Positions 9,474 through 16,931 of a stretch of DNA of 64,000 bases are shown in pieces (position 1 is the stretch's first letter; the number at the start of each line of letters is the position of its first letter). Where the stretch lies: positions 203-64,202 of the forward strand of contig NZ_PKUB01000041.1 in NCBI RefSeq assembly GCF_002868845.1, read 5' to 3'. The notes below the pieces were generated by a model. It saw nothing but the letters and a program-made list of their open reading frames with translations, searched no databases and had not been told where the DNA came from. A program made the position numbers and the translations under genes. The DNA comes from Desulfuromonas sp. (GTDB taxonomy: Bacteria; Desulfobacterota; Desulfuromonadia; Desulfuromonadales; BM501).

Positions 9474-9803
9474 TCACCGCCGGGAAAAGCGCTCCCGGGT
9501 GGTGTCCACCACCTCGGCATCCTCCCGGATCTCCCGCCGGTAATCCCGGCGACAGTCGAGCATGCTTTGGATGTCGCTTTTCTTGCGGTTGAGCAGGTAG
9601 ACCGCCCCGGACTTGATCGACTGGCCCATGACATAAGCATTGCCGAAGTCGATGCGACTGAGAAGCGCCTCCCCCTTGCCGTCTTTTCCCTCTTCGCCCC
9701 AGGCCCGATTGCCCGGCCAGGCCGGGGCCAGCAGTTGTGCGGCCAGGACCAGGGCAAGGATCGGCAGCCATCGCTTCTTCGTCGTCTCCCTCATGGCTTT
9801 CAT
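9474..9803 (-). CDS. small periplasmic protein of the Agl/Glt-like operon
   Basis: The ATG at 9803 overlaps the TGA of the upstream ExbD-like gene (ATGA), which fixes the start. The product has 109 residues: a signal peptide (LPILALVLAAQLLAPAWPG) and then a short charged domain containing DFGNAYVMGQSIKSGAVYLL and a Cys-Arg-rich segment (DCRRDYRREIRED). I do not recognise the family. Tight coupling to the motor genes suggests a periplasmic partner of the motor or of the FHA protein. It could correspond to one of the small Glt proteins, which cannot be settled by eye. Confidence 0.6.
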   Translation of the reverse strand: MKAMRETTKKRWLPILALVLAAQLLAPAWPGNRAWGEEGKDGKGEALLSRIDFGNAYVMGQSIKSGAVYLLNRKKSDIQSMLDCRRDYRREIREDAEVVDTTRERFSRR

Positions 9804-10303
9804 TTCTCCAGAACCGCGAACTGCAGGTTGGGATAGCCTGCCATGCCAGCCGTTTTGATGATGCTGTTGATGGTTTTGAAGGAGTGCCGCCGGTCGCACA
9901 GAAAAAGGAGGTGGTTTTGGACCTCGTCCGGCCCCGTCTCCGCCGCCGCTTCCGCGTCGGCTTTCTCCCGGTACTCCTTGAGCCGCTGGTAAAGGCTCGA
10001 TGATTGCGGCTTGTGCGAATCGAGGCCCTGAATGGTTTCCCCGTCCAGGGTGGCCACCACCTCGCCCTCCAGCTGAAGACTCGTTTGGGTCATGACCAGC
10101 TTGATGTTCTTGGTGTAATCGAGTTTGGCCGCCGACTTCGGCAACTCCAGGCTTTGGTCGAGCTGCAATGTCTCGGGGGTGCTCGAGAAGGAGACGAGGA
10201 GGAAAATCATGATGATGGTGAACATGTCCATCATCGCGGTGATTTGCAGCCTCGGCGTCACCGTCCCCTGCCTGGAGCGCCGTCCGATCTGTCCCAGTGC
10301 CAT
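9800..10303 (-). CDS. ExbD/TolR-family motor protein (AglS-like)
   Basis: A 167-residue product with the ExbD architecture: a short basic cytoplasmic N-terminus, one transmembrane helix near residues 25-45 that contains the family Asp (TAMMDMFTIIMIFLLVSF), and a periplasmic domain. In ExbD, TolR and MotB this Asp carries protons. The gene is the second of two adjacent ExbD-type genes following a TolQ-type gene, the same set as aglR-aglQ-aglS of Myxococcus. It overlaps the next gene by ATGA. Family assignment is firm; the AglS identity rests on order. Confidence 0.85.
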   Translation of the reverse strand: MALGQIGRRSRQGTVTPRLQITAMMDMFTIIMIFLLVSFSSTPETLQLDQSLELPKSAAKLDYTKNIKLVMTQTSLQLEGEVVATLDGETIQGLDSHKPQSSSLYQRLKEYREKADAEAAAETGPDEVQNHLLFLCDRRHSFKTINSIIKTAGMAGYPNLQFAVLEK

Positions 10304-10312
10304 GTGCGCTCC

Positions 10313-10819
10313 CTACCCGACCCGCTCGGACAACACCACCTTCGGGAAGAGCGGCGTCTCCTCGGAATACCTGGCGGCATCCATGGTCTCGATGATGGCG
10401 TGGTAACGGACGCTGTCCTCCGGTATCACGATAATGGTGTCGCTCGCGGGGTATCGGCTCTTGATCTGCTCCAAGTGGCCGACCATCTGGCCAAAGGCGT
10501 ATTCCTGGTCCTTCGACTTCTCGATGGTGGCATCGAGCCGCTCCAGGGTGCCGGCATCCAGTTCGTCGGCCAGGGCGGACATCTTGATGCCGCCTTCCCC
10601 CAGCTCGACGATCACCGTGACCTTGACCTTCTGCTCCGGGGCCGCCTCGCTCACCGTCTCGGCCCGAACCGGAACCGAGGTGTTGATCGCCTTGAGGTGA
10701 AGGAAGCTGGCCGACATCAGCAGGAAGGGGATCAGCACCAGGAACATGTTCATTACCGGGACCATGTCGATGTCGACGTCCTGCTCCACCTTCTGTCTTC
10801 TCCTGGCTAGCCTTGACAT
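10313..10819 (-). CDS. ExbD/TolR-family motor protein (AglQ-like)
   Basis: A 168-residue ExbD-type protein. Its transmembrane helix near residues 18-38 carries the proton-channel Asp (DIDMVPVMNMFLVLIPFLL), and the periplasmic part includes the typical ExbD ending (YPASDTIIVIPEDSVRYHAI). Its start lies inside the end of the TolQ-like gene (13-base overlap), so the two are translated together. It forms the proton-driven stator-type motor with the TolQ-like and the other ExbD-like product. In Myxococcus, AglQ of this type powers gliding; in a Geobacter-like host the output is unknown. Confidence 0.85.
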   Translation of the reverse strand: MSRLARRRQKVEQDVDIDMVPVMNMFLVLIPFLLMSASFLHLKAINTSVPVRAETVSEAAPEQKVKVTVIVELGEGGIKMSALADELDAGTLERLDATIEKSKDQEYAFGQMVGHLEQIKSRYPASDTIIVIPEDSVRYHAIIETMDAARYSEETPLFPKVVLSERVG

Positions 10820-11448
10820 TCCAGGTCCTTTTCTCTTTTCAGAGCAGAGAGGGTGTTGAGCAGGCCGAGGGCCTTTTCCTCGAACTTTTCGATCAGGTGA
10901 TCACCCCGGTTGTTGAGGACGTAGAACCCGACCAGGCAGGGGATGGCCACGATCAGGCCGAAAGCGGTCGTCAGCATGGCAACGGAGATACCGGCTGCGA
11001 GAATTTCCTGCTTGGCCGCTTCCGAGGCGCTGCTGACCCCCTGGAATGCGGTGATAAGACCGATGATCGTCCCAAGCAGGCCCAGCAGGGTGGAGATGTT
11101 GGCGAACATGGTCAGGTAGTTGATGCGCGCTTTGACCAGGGGGATTTCCCCCATGATCTTCTCTTCCATCGCCAGTTCGATGTCTTTATCGCGTTTGTCC
11201 GATTTCAATAATCCCGCCTTCAGAATCCGGCCCAGCGGGTGTTTTTCGATCTTGGCGCATTCTTCCAGCGCGGCACTGTAATTCAGGCTTTCAAGGGCCA
11301 ATAAGATCTTTTGATAGGCCTTGTCGGTATTGAGTTTTAGCCGGAAGAACAGAAAGCTCGCTCTCTCGCAAAACAGAGCAAGAGAGATAATAGAGACCGT
11401 TAAAATTACATACATAAAAAGTCCGCCATCTTGAAAAAATGAAAACAT
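10807..11448 (-). CDS. TolQ/ExbB/MotA-family motor protein (AglR-like)
   Basis: The start at 11448 (MFSFFQDGGLFMYVIL) is preceded by a strong GGAGG seven bases upstream, better than the in-frame ATG at 11496. The product of about 213 residues has the three-helix ExbB/TolQ plan: TM1 near the N-terminus (YVILTVSIISLALFCERASF), a cytoplasmic stretch, and two closely spaced C-terminal helices (ANISTLLGLLGTIIGLITAF and AMLTTAFGLIVAIPCLVGFY). It is the first gene of the Agl/Glt-like operon. Upstream lie about 540 bases of AT-rich leader and then a riboswitch with a terminator. Confidence 0.88.
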   Translation of the reverse strand: MFSFFQDGGLFMYVILTVSIISLALFCERASFLFFRLKLNTDKAYQKILLALESLNYSAALEECAKIEKHPLGRILKAGLLKSDKRDKDIELAMEEKIMGEIPLVKARINYLTMFANISTLLGLLGTIIGLITAFQGVSSASEAAKQEILAAGISVAMLTTAFGLIVAIPCLVGFYVLNNRGDHLIEKFEEKALGLLNTLSALKREKDLECQG

Positions 11449-11984
11449 GAAAACACCTCCTGTTGGTTTTTTGAATTCTATGTAAAAATGAACCATTCCT
11501 TCTGGTTACATACTCAGCCTTTAGGGCGTTTATGTTTATTTAGTGATTCCCAAATATCAAAACCAAACCCCTGCCTAGAGCAATTACAGTACCAGGAATG
11601 TACTTCTCATTATTTTTCAAACACATAGACAATCCTTAGATACTTTTTTCGAGAAAAAATATAGATATGTTGCCTATCAGCAACACTTTCTTTGCAGACT
11701 GCCTCTAAATTGTCGATATTTTATGTACAACAGTTGTCGCTTCAAGATTCCGAATTTTTTCGCAGCCAATTAGTATGGCCATCAAAAACAAAAAAACGAC
11801 TATGAATCAATCAGGTACATATTTTTTTCATTTAAAGTTCACTATCAAAGTTTCTCCTGAAATCCGGGCCAATAGTGTCTCTATTTGGTGACAGATGATT
11901 ACTAAAACCTCTTGTTTGCAGACGCGAGGCTTCAAGATCGCACAGTGGCTGTTGAACACTGGGCATTTACCGTAATACTCGTTT
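11449..11984 (-). other. AT-rich leader between riboswitch terminator and the motor operon
   Basis: About 530 bases with much lower GC than the flanks. Only short open frames of 25-28 codons are visible, without convincing ribosome binding sites, so I call no gene. The region is the apparent 5' leader of the motor operon. It may hold a second promoter or a small RNA, but nothing specific can be supported. Confidence 0.4.
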
Positions 11985-12023
11985 CAAAAACAAAAACGCC
12001 CACATTCCAGATGGAATTGGGCG
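11985..12023 (-). terminator. intrinsic terminator downstream of the riboswitch
   Basis: On the minus strand CGCCCA-ATTCC pairs with GGAAT-TGGGCG around an ATCT loop (one bulged G), followed directly by a T-rich run TTTTTGTTTTT. It lies about 40 bases after the riboswitch aptamer, the normal place for an expression-platform terminator. Confidence 0.85.
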
Positions 12024-12062
12024 CACTTATCCTTTCCTAATTTGTAATTAGGTTTTGCGGCA

Positions 12063-12147
12063 CCCTTTTCGGTAACCCGGCCATCCAGATAGTGGACCCG
12101 TGGCTTTGCGTCACCAGATCACTCTGGCTTTGCCATTATCGAAGGGG
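12063..12147 (-). ncRNA. GEMM-I cyclic-dinucleotide riboswitch
   Basis: Read on the minus strand, the element starts with CCCCTTCG and ends with CGAAAAGGG, which pair as stem P1. Inside are the hallmark GGCAAA, a CCAGA-GTGA-TCTGG hairpin with a GNRA tetraloop, the invariant GACGCAAAGCC, a second hairpin, and the 3' GGGTTACCG. These match the GEMM-I class (Vibrio Vc2). By my alignment the base at Vc2 position 20 (first G of GGCAAA) is G, as in c-di-GMP binders; the cGAMP variants of Geobacter carry A there. The ligand call is inference. A terminator follows, and the next gene on this strand is the TolQ-like motor gene. Confidence 0.92.
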
Positions 12148-12163
12148 AATATTTAGTGTTTTG

Positions 12164-12191
12164 TTTATAAACCTGTGATGAACAGGAGCAA
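12164..12191 (-). promoter_or_regulatory. candidate sigma-70 promoter of the riboswitch transcript
   Basis: On the minus strand TTGCTC (12191-12186) and TATAAA (12169-12164) are separated by 16 bases. A start about 7-10 bases later would place the 5' end just before riboswitch stem P1, which is the geometry expected. Confidence 0.55.
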
Positions 12192-12625
12192 AAGGAATGC
12201 CATGAAGGGGAGTCTAAAGTATAAACATCCAGAATTGTTTTGTTTTTTATTTGGCGGGGAGGGGGTTGAAAATATAGCTTGGGATTTTAAGCAGCCTATT
12301 TAGAAGATCTTGTGACAATCTATGGCGAAACGCTCCTGAATTTCACGCAGTGCTGGCGGAAGCCTTGAACTCTTTCGCAACAAAGCTTTTAATTTTAAGC
12401 TCTTAAAGGCACGGGGGAGGTTGCCTTGCTCCTCGACAAGCCCCAAACCTAGTCCCCTTTTGTCACAAGGAAGACCCTGGTCCAACGGACACGCGCACAG
12501 ACCGCAGGTTCAAGGAGGAGAAATGAGTGTACGCATCTGGTCTGAATCCGCGTCTCTAAAAGCCCGAGACGCATCCACAGCCTCTGCGGTGTGTGTTTAA
12601 CATCCAGGCAGGGCAAGCCTTCCGA

Positions 12626-12787
12626 CTAACCTCCGACCGCGCCGAACCAGCCCTTAATCAGTTCCATCACACCACCGCTGCCGACCGCCGCGCTCACCAA
12701 CGCCAGGACGGCCCATGCACCGATCAGAAAAACCACCGCAAATGTCAGGACAACGGAGGCCCGGAAAACAACCTTCAGGGCTCTCAC
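12626..12787 (-). CDS. small single-pass membrane protein, possibly frameshifted
   Basis: A minus-strand frame from GTG at 12787 gives 53 residues with one strong hydrophobic helix (VVLTFAVVFLIGAWAVLALV) and an amphipathic tail ending in LIKGWFGAVGG. The same frame is open upstream through protein-like, charged sequence (NDKHGVRAATEIGVREKSD) but without a good start. A second frame starting with ATG at 12929 (MVEREKVKKGGSGRSKKEFG) stops close to where this one opens. One frameshift would join them into a protein of about 95-100 residues. Start and integrity are therefore uncertain and I do not recognise a family. Confidence 0.4.
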   Translation of the reverse strand: MRALKVVFRASVVLTFAVVFLIGAWAVLALVSAAVGSGGVMELIKGWFGAVGG

Positions 12788-12799
12788 CCCGATGTCCGA

Positions 12800-13343
12800 C
12801 TTCTCCCTGACCCCGATCTCTGTCGCCGCCCGAACGCCGTGCTTATCGTTCGTTATCGCATGTTTAATGTCCGAACTCCTTTTTCGACCTGCCGGACCCG
12901 CCTTTCTTTACCTTTTCTCTTTCAACCATAACCAAAAAGATAAACTTTGTCAAAAAGCCTTTTGTTTTCATTAACTTCAGATCCCGGAACGACCTCTCCC
13001 GCGCCGTGCCCGGGCCGCCGCCCCGCCCGGCCGTCACCTACCCGGAGCGGGCGAAGACAAAGGTAATCGTTGACTTTGCGCGGACTCCGTGGTAAGCAAA
13101 CGCAGGAAATCAAAGAGAGGTTTCGTGGCTATTTTCGAAAAGGGACAGGTCAAGGCGATAGAGGCTGCGCGAGCTAGCAGCGCGGCGCCCGTACGCCGCC
13201 TCTGCGCCCGGCTCCTTGCCATGTGACCCTCACCGGATCTGCTTGAACAAAGGCCATGGGCGGCGAGTCCATGGCCTTTTTCGTATCCGGAAGGCCGGGC
13301 GCCCTTGCGGCGGCTTCAATATCGGAGAGCGGGGAGAACAACC
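12800..13343. other. intergenic region before the aminotransferase
   Basis: Apart from the possible upstream half of the small membrane protein gene, I see no gene here. A short minus-strand open frame at 13034-13222 is very basic and lacks a ribosome binding site. The last 30 bases hold the aminotransferase ribosome binding site. Confidence 0.4.
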
Positions 13344-14648
13344 ATGCGCAACAACATCGTACACATCGGTGCCGGAGAGCTCACCTACGAGATCCGGGCC
13401 ATCGTCGAAATCGCCGAAAAGCTCCAGCACCTCGGGATCAAGACCAACATGGAGAATATCGGCGACCCGATTGCCAAGGGGGAGAAGATCCCCGAATGGA
13501 TGAAGGCCATCGTCGCCGACCTGGCCATGAAGGACTGTTCCTACGGCTACTGCGCCACCAAGGGCCTGCTCGAGACGCGCGAGTTCCTCGCCGAAGCGAA
13601 CAACAAGCGGGGCAAGGCCCAGATCACCGCCGAGGACATCATCTTCTTCAACGGCCTGGGCGACGCCATCCAGAAGGTCTACGGCCTGCTGCGCCGGGAA
13701 GCCCGGGTCATCGGCCCCTCCCCCACCTACTCCACCCACTCCTCGGGCGAGGCCTCCCACGCCGGGCAGAAGCCGGTCTCCTACCGCCTCGACCCGGACA
13801 ACAACTGGTACCCCGACCTGGACGACCTGCGCCTGTCGGTGAAGTACAACCCGGCCATCTCTGGGATCCTCATCATCAATCCCGACAACCCCACCGGCGC
13901 CGTCTACCCGGAGCGCATCCTCAAGGAAATGGTCGCCATCGCCCGGGAATTCGACCTCTTCATCATCTGCGACGAGATCTACCACAACATCGTCTACAAC
14001 GGCGAGGCGACCAAGCCGATCTCCGACCTGATCGGCGACGTGCCGGCCATCGCCATGAAGGGGATCAGCAAGGAACTGCCCTGGCCGGGGGCCCGCTGCG
14101 GCTGGATCGAGGTCTACAACGCCGACAAGGACCCCATGTTCCAGCGCTACATCCAGAGCATCCTCGACTCCAAGATGGTCGAGGTCTGCTCCACCACCCT
14201 GCCCCAGAAGGCGATCCCTCCGATCATGAGCCACCCCGAGTATCCGAAGTACCTCGAGGAGCGCAAGATACGCTACGAGAAGTTCTCCAACCTCGCCTAC
14301 GATATCCTCAAGGAGGTCCCCGGGATCAAGGCCAACCGGACCAACGGCGCCTTCTACATGAGCGTGGTCTTCGAGCGGGGCAAGCTCACCGGCGGACAAA
14401 GCCTGCCCATCGAAAACCCCGAGGTGAAGAGCCTGGTCGAAGGGCTGGTCGGCGAGCCCGGGGTTTCCCTCGACAAGCGCTTCGTCTACTACCTGCTCGC
14501 CTCCACGGGCATCTGCGTGGTGCCCATCTCGTCCTTCTGCACCCCGGAGCTCGGTTTCCGCATCACCCTGCTGGAAAGGAACGAGAAGGAGTTCGTCCGG
14601 ATCTTCAAGACCATCGGAAAAGCCATTACCGACTACCTCGGTTCCTAG
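13344..14648 (+). CDS. PLP-dependent class I/II aminotransferase
   Basis: The ATG at 13344 follows GGGGAGAACAACC. The 434-residue protein has fold-type I aminotransferase motifs: the NPDNPTGAVYP loop near residue 178, an Asp-Glu-Ile-Tyr PLP contact (FIICDEIYHN), and the Schiff-base Lys in GISKELPWPGARCGWIE near residue 240, with the phosphate-binding Arg. The substrate cannot be read from the sequence; alanine- or aspartate-type transamination are the main options. It is followed by a GC-rich hairpin and appears to be transcribed alone. Confidence 0.85.
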   Translation: MRNNIVHIGAGELTYEIRAIVEIAEKLQHLGIKTNMENIGDPIAKGEKIPEWMKAIVADLAMKDCSYGYCATKGLLETREFLAEANNKRGKAQITAEDIIFFNGLGDAIQKVYGLLRREARVIGPSPTYSTHSSGEASHAGQKPVSYRLDPDNNWYPDLDDLRLSVKYNPAISGILIINPDNPTGAVYPERILKEMVAIAREFDLFIICDEIYHNIVYNGEATKPISDLIGDVPAIAMKGISKELPWPGARCGWIEVYNADKDPMFQRYIQSILDSKMVEVCSTTLPQKAIPPIMSHPEYPKYLEERKIRYEKFSNLAYDILKEVPGIKANRTNGAFYMSVVFERGKLTGGQSLPIENPEVKSLVEGLVGEPGVSLDKRFVYYLLASTGICVVPISSFCTPELGFRITLLERNEKEFVRIFKTIGKAITDYLGS

Positions 14649-14671
14649 CCCCTCCCCGACTCTCCCACACC

Positions 14672-14702
14672 GCAGGCCGGCCCCCGGGCCGGTCTGCGGA
14701 TT
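14672..14702 (+). terminator. GC-rich hairpin after the aminotransferase
   Basis: CAGGCCGG and CCGGTCTG pair around a short C/G-rich loop about 25 bases after the stop. The T-run is weak, so this may be an inefficient or factor-dependent terminator. Confidence 0.5.
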
Positions 14703-14752
14703 AAACGCCCCGGAGCGATTTACCTCCCGGGGCAGAGTGATACCCTTACCGC

Positions 14753-16117
14753 ATGACCACTCTCGTCAAGCCCAACCTGGACCGACCGGTCGCCTCGCCC
14801 CAAGATCTCGTCGACTACCTGGCACACGCTGCAAAGCCCCGGGAGCGCTGGGGCATCGGCGCCGAACTCGAAAAACTGGTGGTCGATGAGCGCACCGGCG
14901 AGGCGGCCTCCTTCGAGCAGATCGAGCGCTTTCTGGGCAGCCTGGAGCAGTCCGGTCGATGGCAGGGCATCCGGGAGGAGGGGCGCCTCATCGCCCTGGT
15001 CGGGAAGACCAGCTCCATCACCCTGGAGCCGGGCGGCCAGATGGAGCTTTCCGGCCGGCTCTGCCCCGACATCCACTGCTGCCAGGTGGACTTCGCCCGC
15101 CACATCGACCAGGTCCTGGCCACCGCAAAAACCGAGGGGCTCGCCTTTCTCGGCCTGGGGGTCCAGCCCTTTTCCCCCCTGACGGGCATCGACCTGGTCC
15201 CCAAGGAGCGCTACGGGGTGATGGCCCCCTACATGAAGCGCACCGGCGAAATGGGGCTGCGCATGATGAAGCAGACCGCCAGCCTCCAAGTCAACCTCGA
15301 CTTTTCGGACGAAGCCGACTGCATCGCCAAGCTGCGCCTGTCCCTGTCCCTTGCCCCCCTGCTTTACGCCCTGTTCGCCAACTCGCCGATCCTCGAAGGG
15401 CGCCCGAGCGGCTTTCTCTCTACCCGGGGCGAGATCTGGTCGCGCACCGACCCCGACCGAACCGGTCTCATCCCCCCCCTGTTCGAGGAGGGGGCCGGCT
15501 TTGCCGCCTACGTGGACTGGGCCCTCGACGTGCCGATGTATTTTATCGCGCGCAGGGGGACGTTTCTCGACATGACGAAGGAGCGCTTCACCTTCCGCCG
15601 CTTCATGGCCGAGGGCTTCGCGGGGCACCGCCCCCTCCTCGCCGACTGGGACCTGCACCTCTCCACCCTCTTCCCCGAGGCGCGGCTTCGCCCGCAGATC
15701 GAGATTCGCTCCGCCGACAGCCTTTTGCCGGAGCAGACGATGGCGATGGCGGCGCTGGTGAAGGGCCTGCTGTACGGCGAGGAGTCCCGACAGGAGATCT
15801 GGGCTCTGTTCCGGAACCAGGACGCCGCCGAACGGGACCGGCTCTGGCGGCAGTCCTGGCGCCTCGGCCTGAAGACGCCCATGGGGAAAAGGACCCTGCG
15901 GGAGGTGGCCCTGGAAGCCCTGGACATCGCCCGAAGGGGGCTGCGAGCGGAGCGGAAAAGAGACGCCGGAGGAGCGGATGAAAGCATCTACCTCGAGGGC
16001 ATCGAGGAAATCGCCGAGAGCGGAGTGACCCTGGCCGAGCGGCTGCTGGCGCAGTGGACCGGGTCGCGCCGGGAACAACTGGCCACCCTCATGGCCCATT
16101 GCCGCTTCGGGGGCTGA
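14753..16117 (+). CDS. gshA: glutamate-cysteine ligase (plant/proteobacterial GCS2 type)
   Basis: The 454-residue protein makes gamma-glutamylcysteine, the first step of glutathione synthesis, in the cytosol. Characteristic segments of the plant/alphaproteobacterial class are RWGIGAELEKLVVDERTGE, the active-site motif ITLEPGGQMELSGR near residue 95, and MKQTASLQVNLDFSDEADC near 172. RPQIEIRSADSLLPEQTMAM lies near 318. Length is normal for this class. No gshB is visible in the window. A gamma-glutamylcyclotransferase-like gene lies convergent just downstream, which suggests local clustering of gamma-glutamyl metabolism. Confidence 0.92.
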   Translation: MTTLVKPNLDRPVASPQDLVDYLAHAAKPRERWGIGAELEKLVVDERTGEAASFEQIERFLGSLEQSGRWQGIREEGRLIALVGKTSSITLEPGGQMELSGRLCPDIHCCQVDFARHIDQVLATAKTEGLAFLGLGVQPFSPLTGIDLVPKERYGVMAPYMKRTGEMGLRMMKQTASLQVNLDFSDEADCIAKLRLSLSLAPLLYALFANSPILEGRPSGFLSTRGEIWSRTDPDRTGLIPPLFEEGAGFAAYVDWALDVPMYFIARRGTFLDMTKERFTFRRFMAEGFAGHRPLLADWDLHLSTLFPEARLRPQIEIRSADSLLPEQTMAMAALVKGLLYGEESRQEIWALFRNQDAAERDRLWRQSWRLGLKTPMGKRTLREVALEALDIARRGLRAERKRDAGGADESIYLEGIEEIAESGVTLAERLLAQWTGSRREQLATLMAHCRFGG

Positions 16118-16351
16118 CGGCGCCCCTGTGCGAAAGCACAGTCGGGCACTGTCGCTCCGGTTTCGCCTTTTTACGGGTTCCCACGTGGCAGGGCCCGCCT
16201 CCCCCCGATATAGTAGGAACCATCAAGGGCCTGTTGTGGCAGGCGGGCCGGCGATAAAAACCTTCCTTCTTCTGTTCCGATGCTAGCAAAGCTTTGGGGC
16301 CGGATTTACGGGGCGCCTTCCCCCGGTCCGGCCCTGTAGCTTTTTCTGGCC

Positions 16352-16801
16352 CTACCTTGAAGCGTCCATGGTGTCGTGGGATTTCAAAAAGGTGATGTAA
16401 TCGCCGGAGAGCCGATGGGCCTCTGCGCCCCGTACGATCGGCCCCAGGTAGTCGGGGCTCGGCTTGAGGCCGGTGCGGAACTTGGTGGCCCGGTAGGCGA
16501 CGCAGTCGAGTTCCCCCTTTGAACTCTGCACCACCACCGCCTGGCGACGGTAGTGCCCCCGGTCCACCCCCTCGTAGACGTCGAGGCGGGCCAGGCTCTC
16601 CTCGGGAACATCGTAGACCACCCCCTCGACGGCATTCCCCCGGTGGTCCTGCAGATCGGCCTTGCCCGTTCCATCGTCGCCGGGCTTGAAAAAGACCAGG
16701 CGCATGTCGCGCACCTTCCCCCTGCACATCTTGGTAAAGGTCACTCCCCGAGCGGCCAGGGTCTCCTCGTCCATGTTGACGCCATAGGCAAAGTACAGCA
16801 T
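16352..16801 (-). CDS. gamma-glutamylcyclotransferase-like (GGCT/AIG2 fold) protein
   Basis: The ATG at 16801 is preceded by GAGGAGGAGCTC, a better start than the upstream ATG at 16840. The 149-residue protein starts MLYFAYGVNMDEETLAARG, which matches the family N-terminal 'FaYGSN' substrate loop with Val in place of Ser. Further on, LARLDVYEGVDRGHYRRQ carries the Glu expected to act as base. Such enzymes release 5-oxoproline from gamma-glutamyl compounds. Convergent placement with gshA supports a glutathione-related role. The Ser-to-Val change in the loop is unusual and could alter substrate. Confidence 0.8.
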   Translation of the reverse strand: MLYFAYGVNMDEETLAARGVTFTKMCRGKVRDMRLVFFKPGDDGTGKADLQDHRGNAVEGVVYDVPEESLARLDVYEGVDRGHYRRQAVVVQSSKGELDCVAYRATKFRTGLKPSPDYLGPIVRGAEAHRLSGDYITFLKSHDTMDASR

Positions 16802-16931
16802 GAGCTCCTCCTCGATAGGGTTTGCTTCCATTCTAACCAAAATCGCTACCCTGTCCCGCCGAAGCCCTTGAAAATTGCCCGGCGACCTGATTCAATATCA
16901 ACGTCCCTTCCCCCTGCAAGGAGGCCCTGCC

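Noticed and set aside
12300-12485. Minus-strand open frame of 61 codons next to the riboswitch promoter
   Set aside because: Only a TTG start without ribosome binding site and no recognisable family; it could be the tail of a lost gene but I cannot support a CDS.
12523-12600. Very short plus-strand frame (25 codons) with a good AAGGAGGAG site
   Set aside because: The ribosome binding site is good but the peptide has no recognisable features and nothing downstream to regulate. The nearest plus-strand gene is about 750 bases away.
13034-13222. Minus-strand frame with Arg-rich start and a KIATKPLFDFLRLL segment
   Set aside because: No ribosome binding site and atypical composition; likely non-coding.
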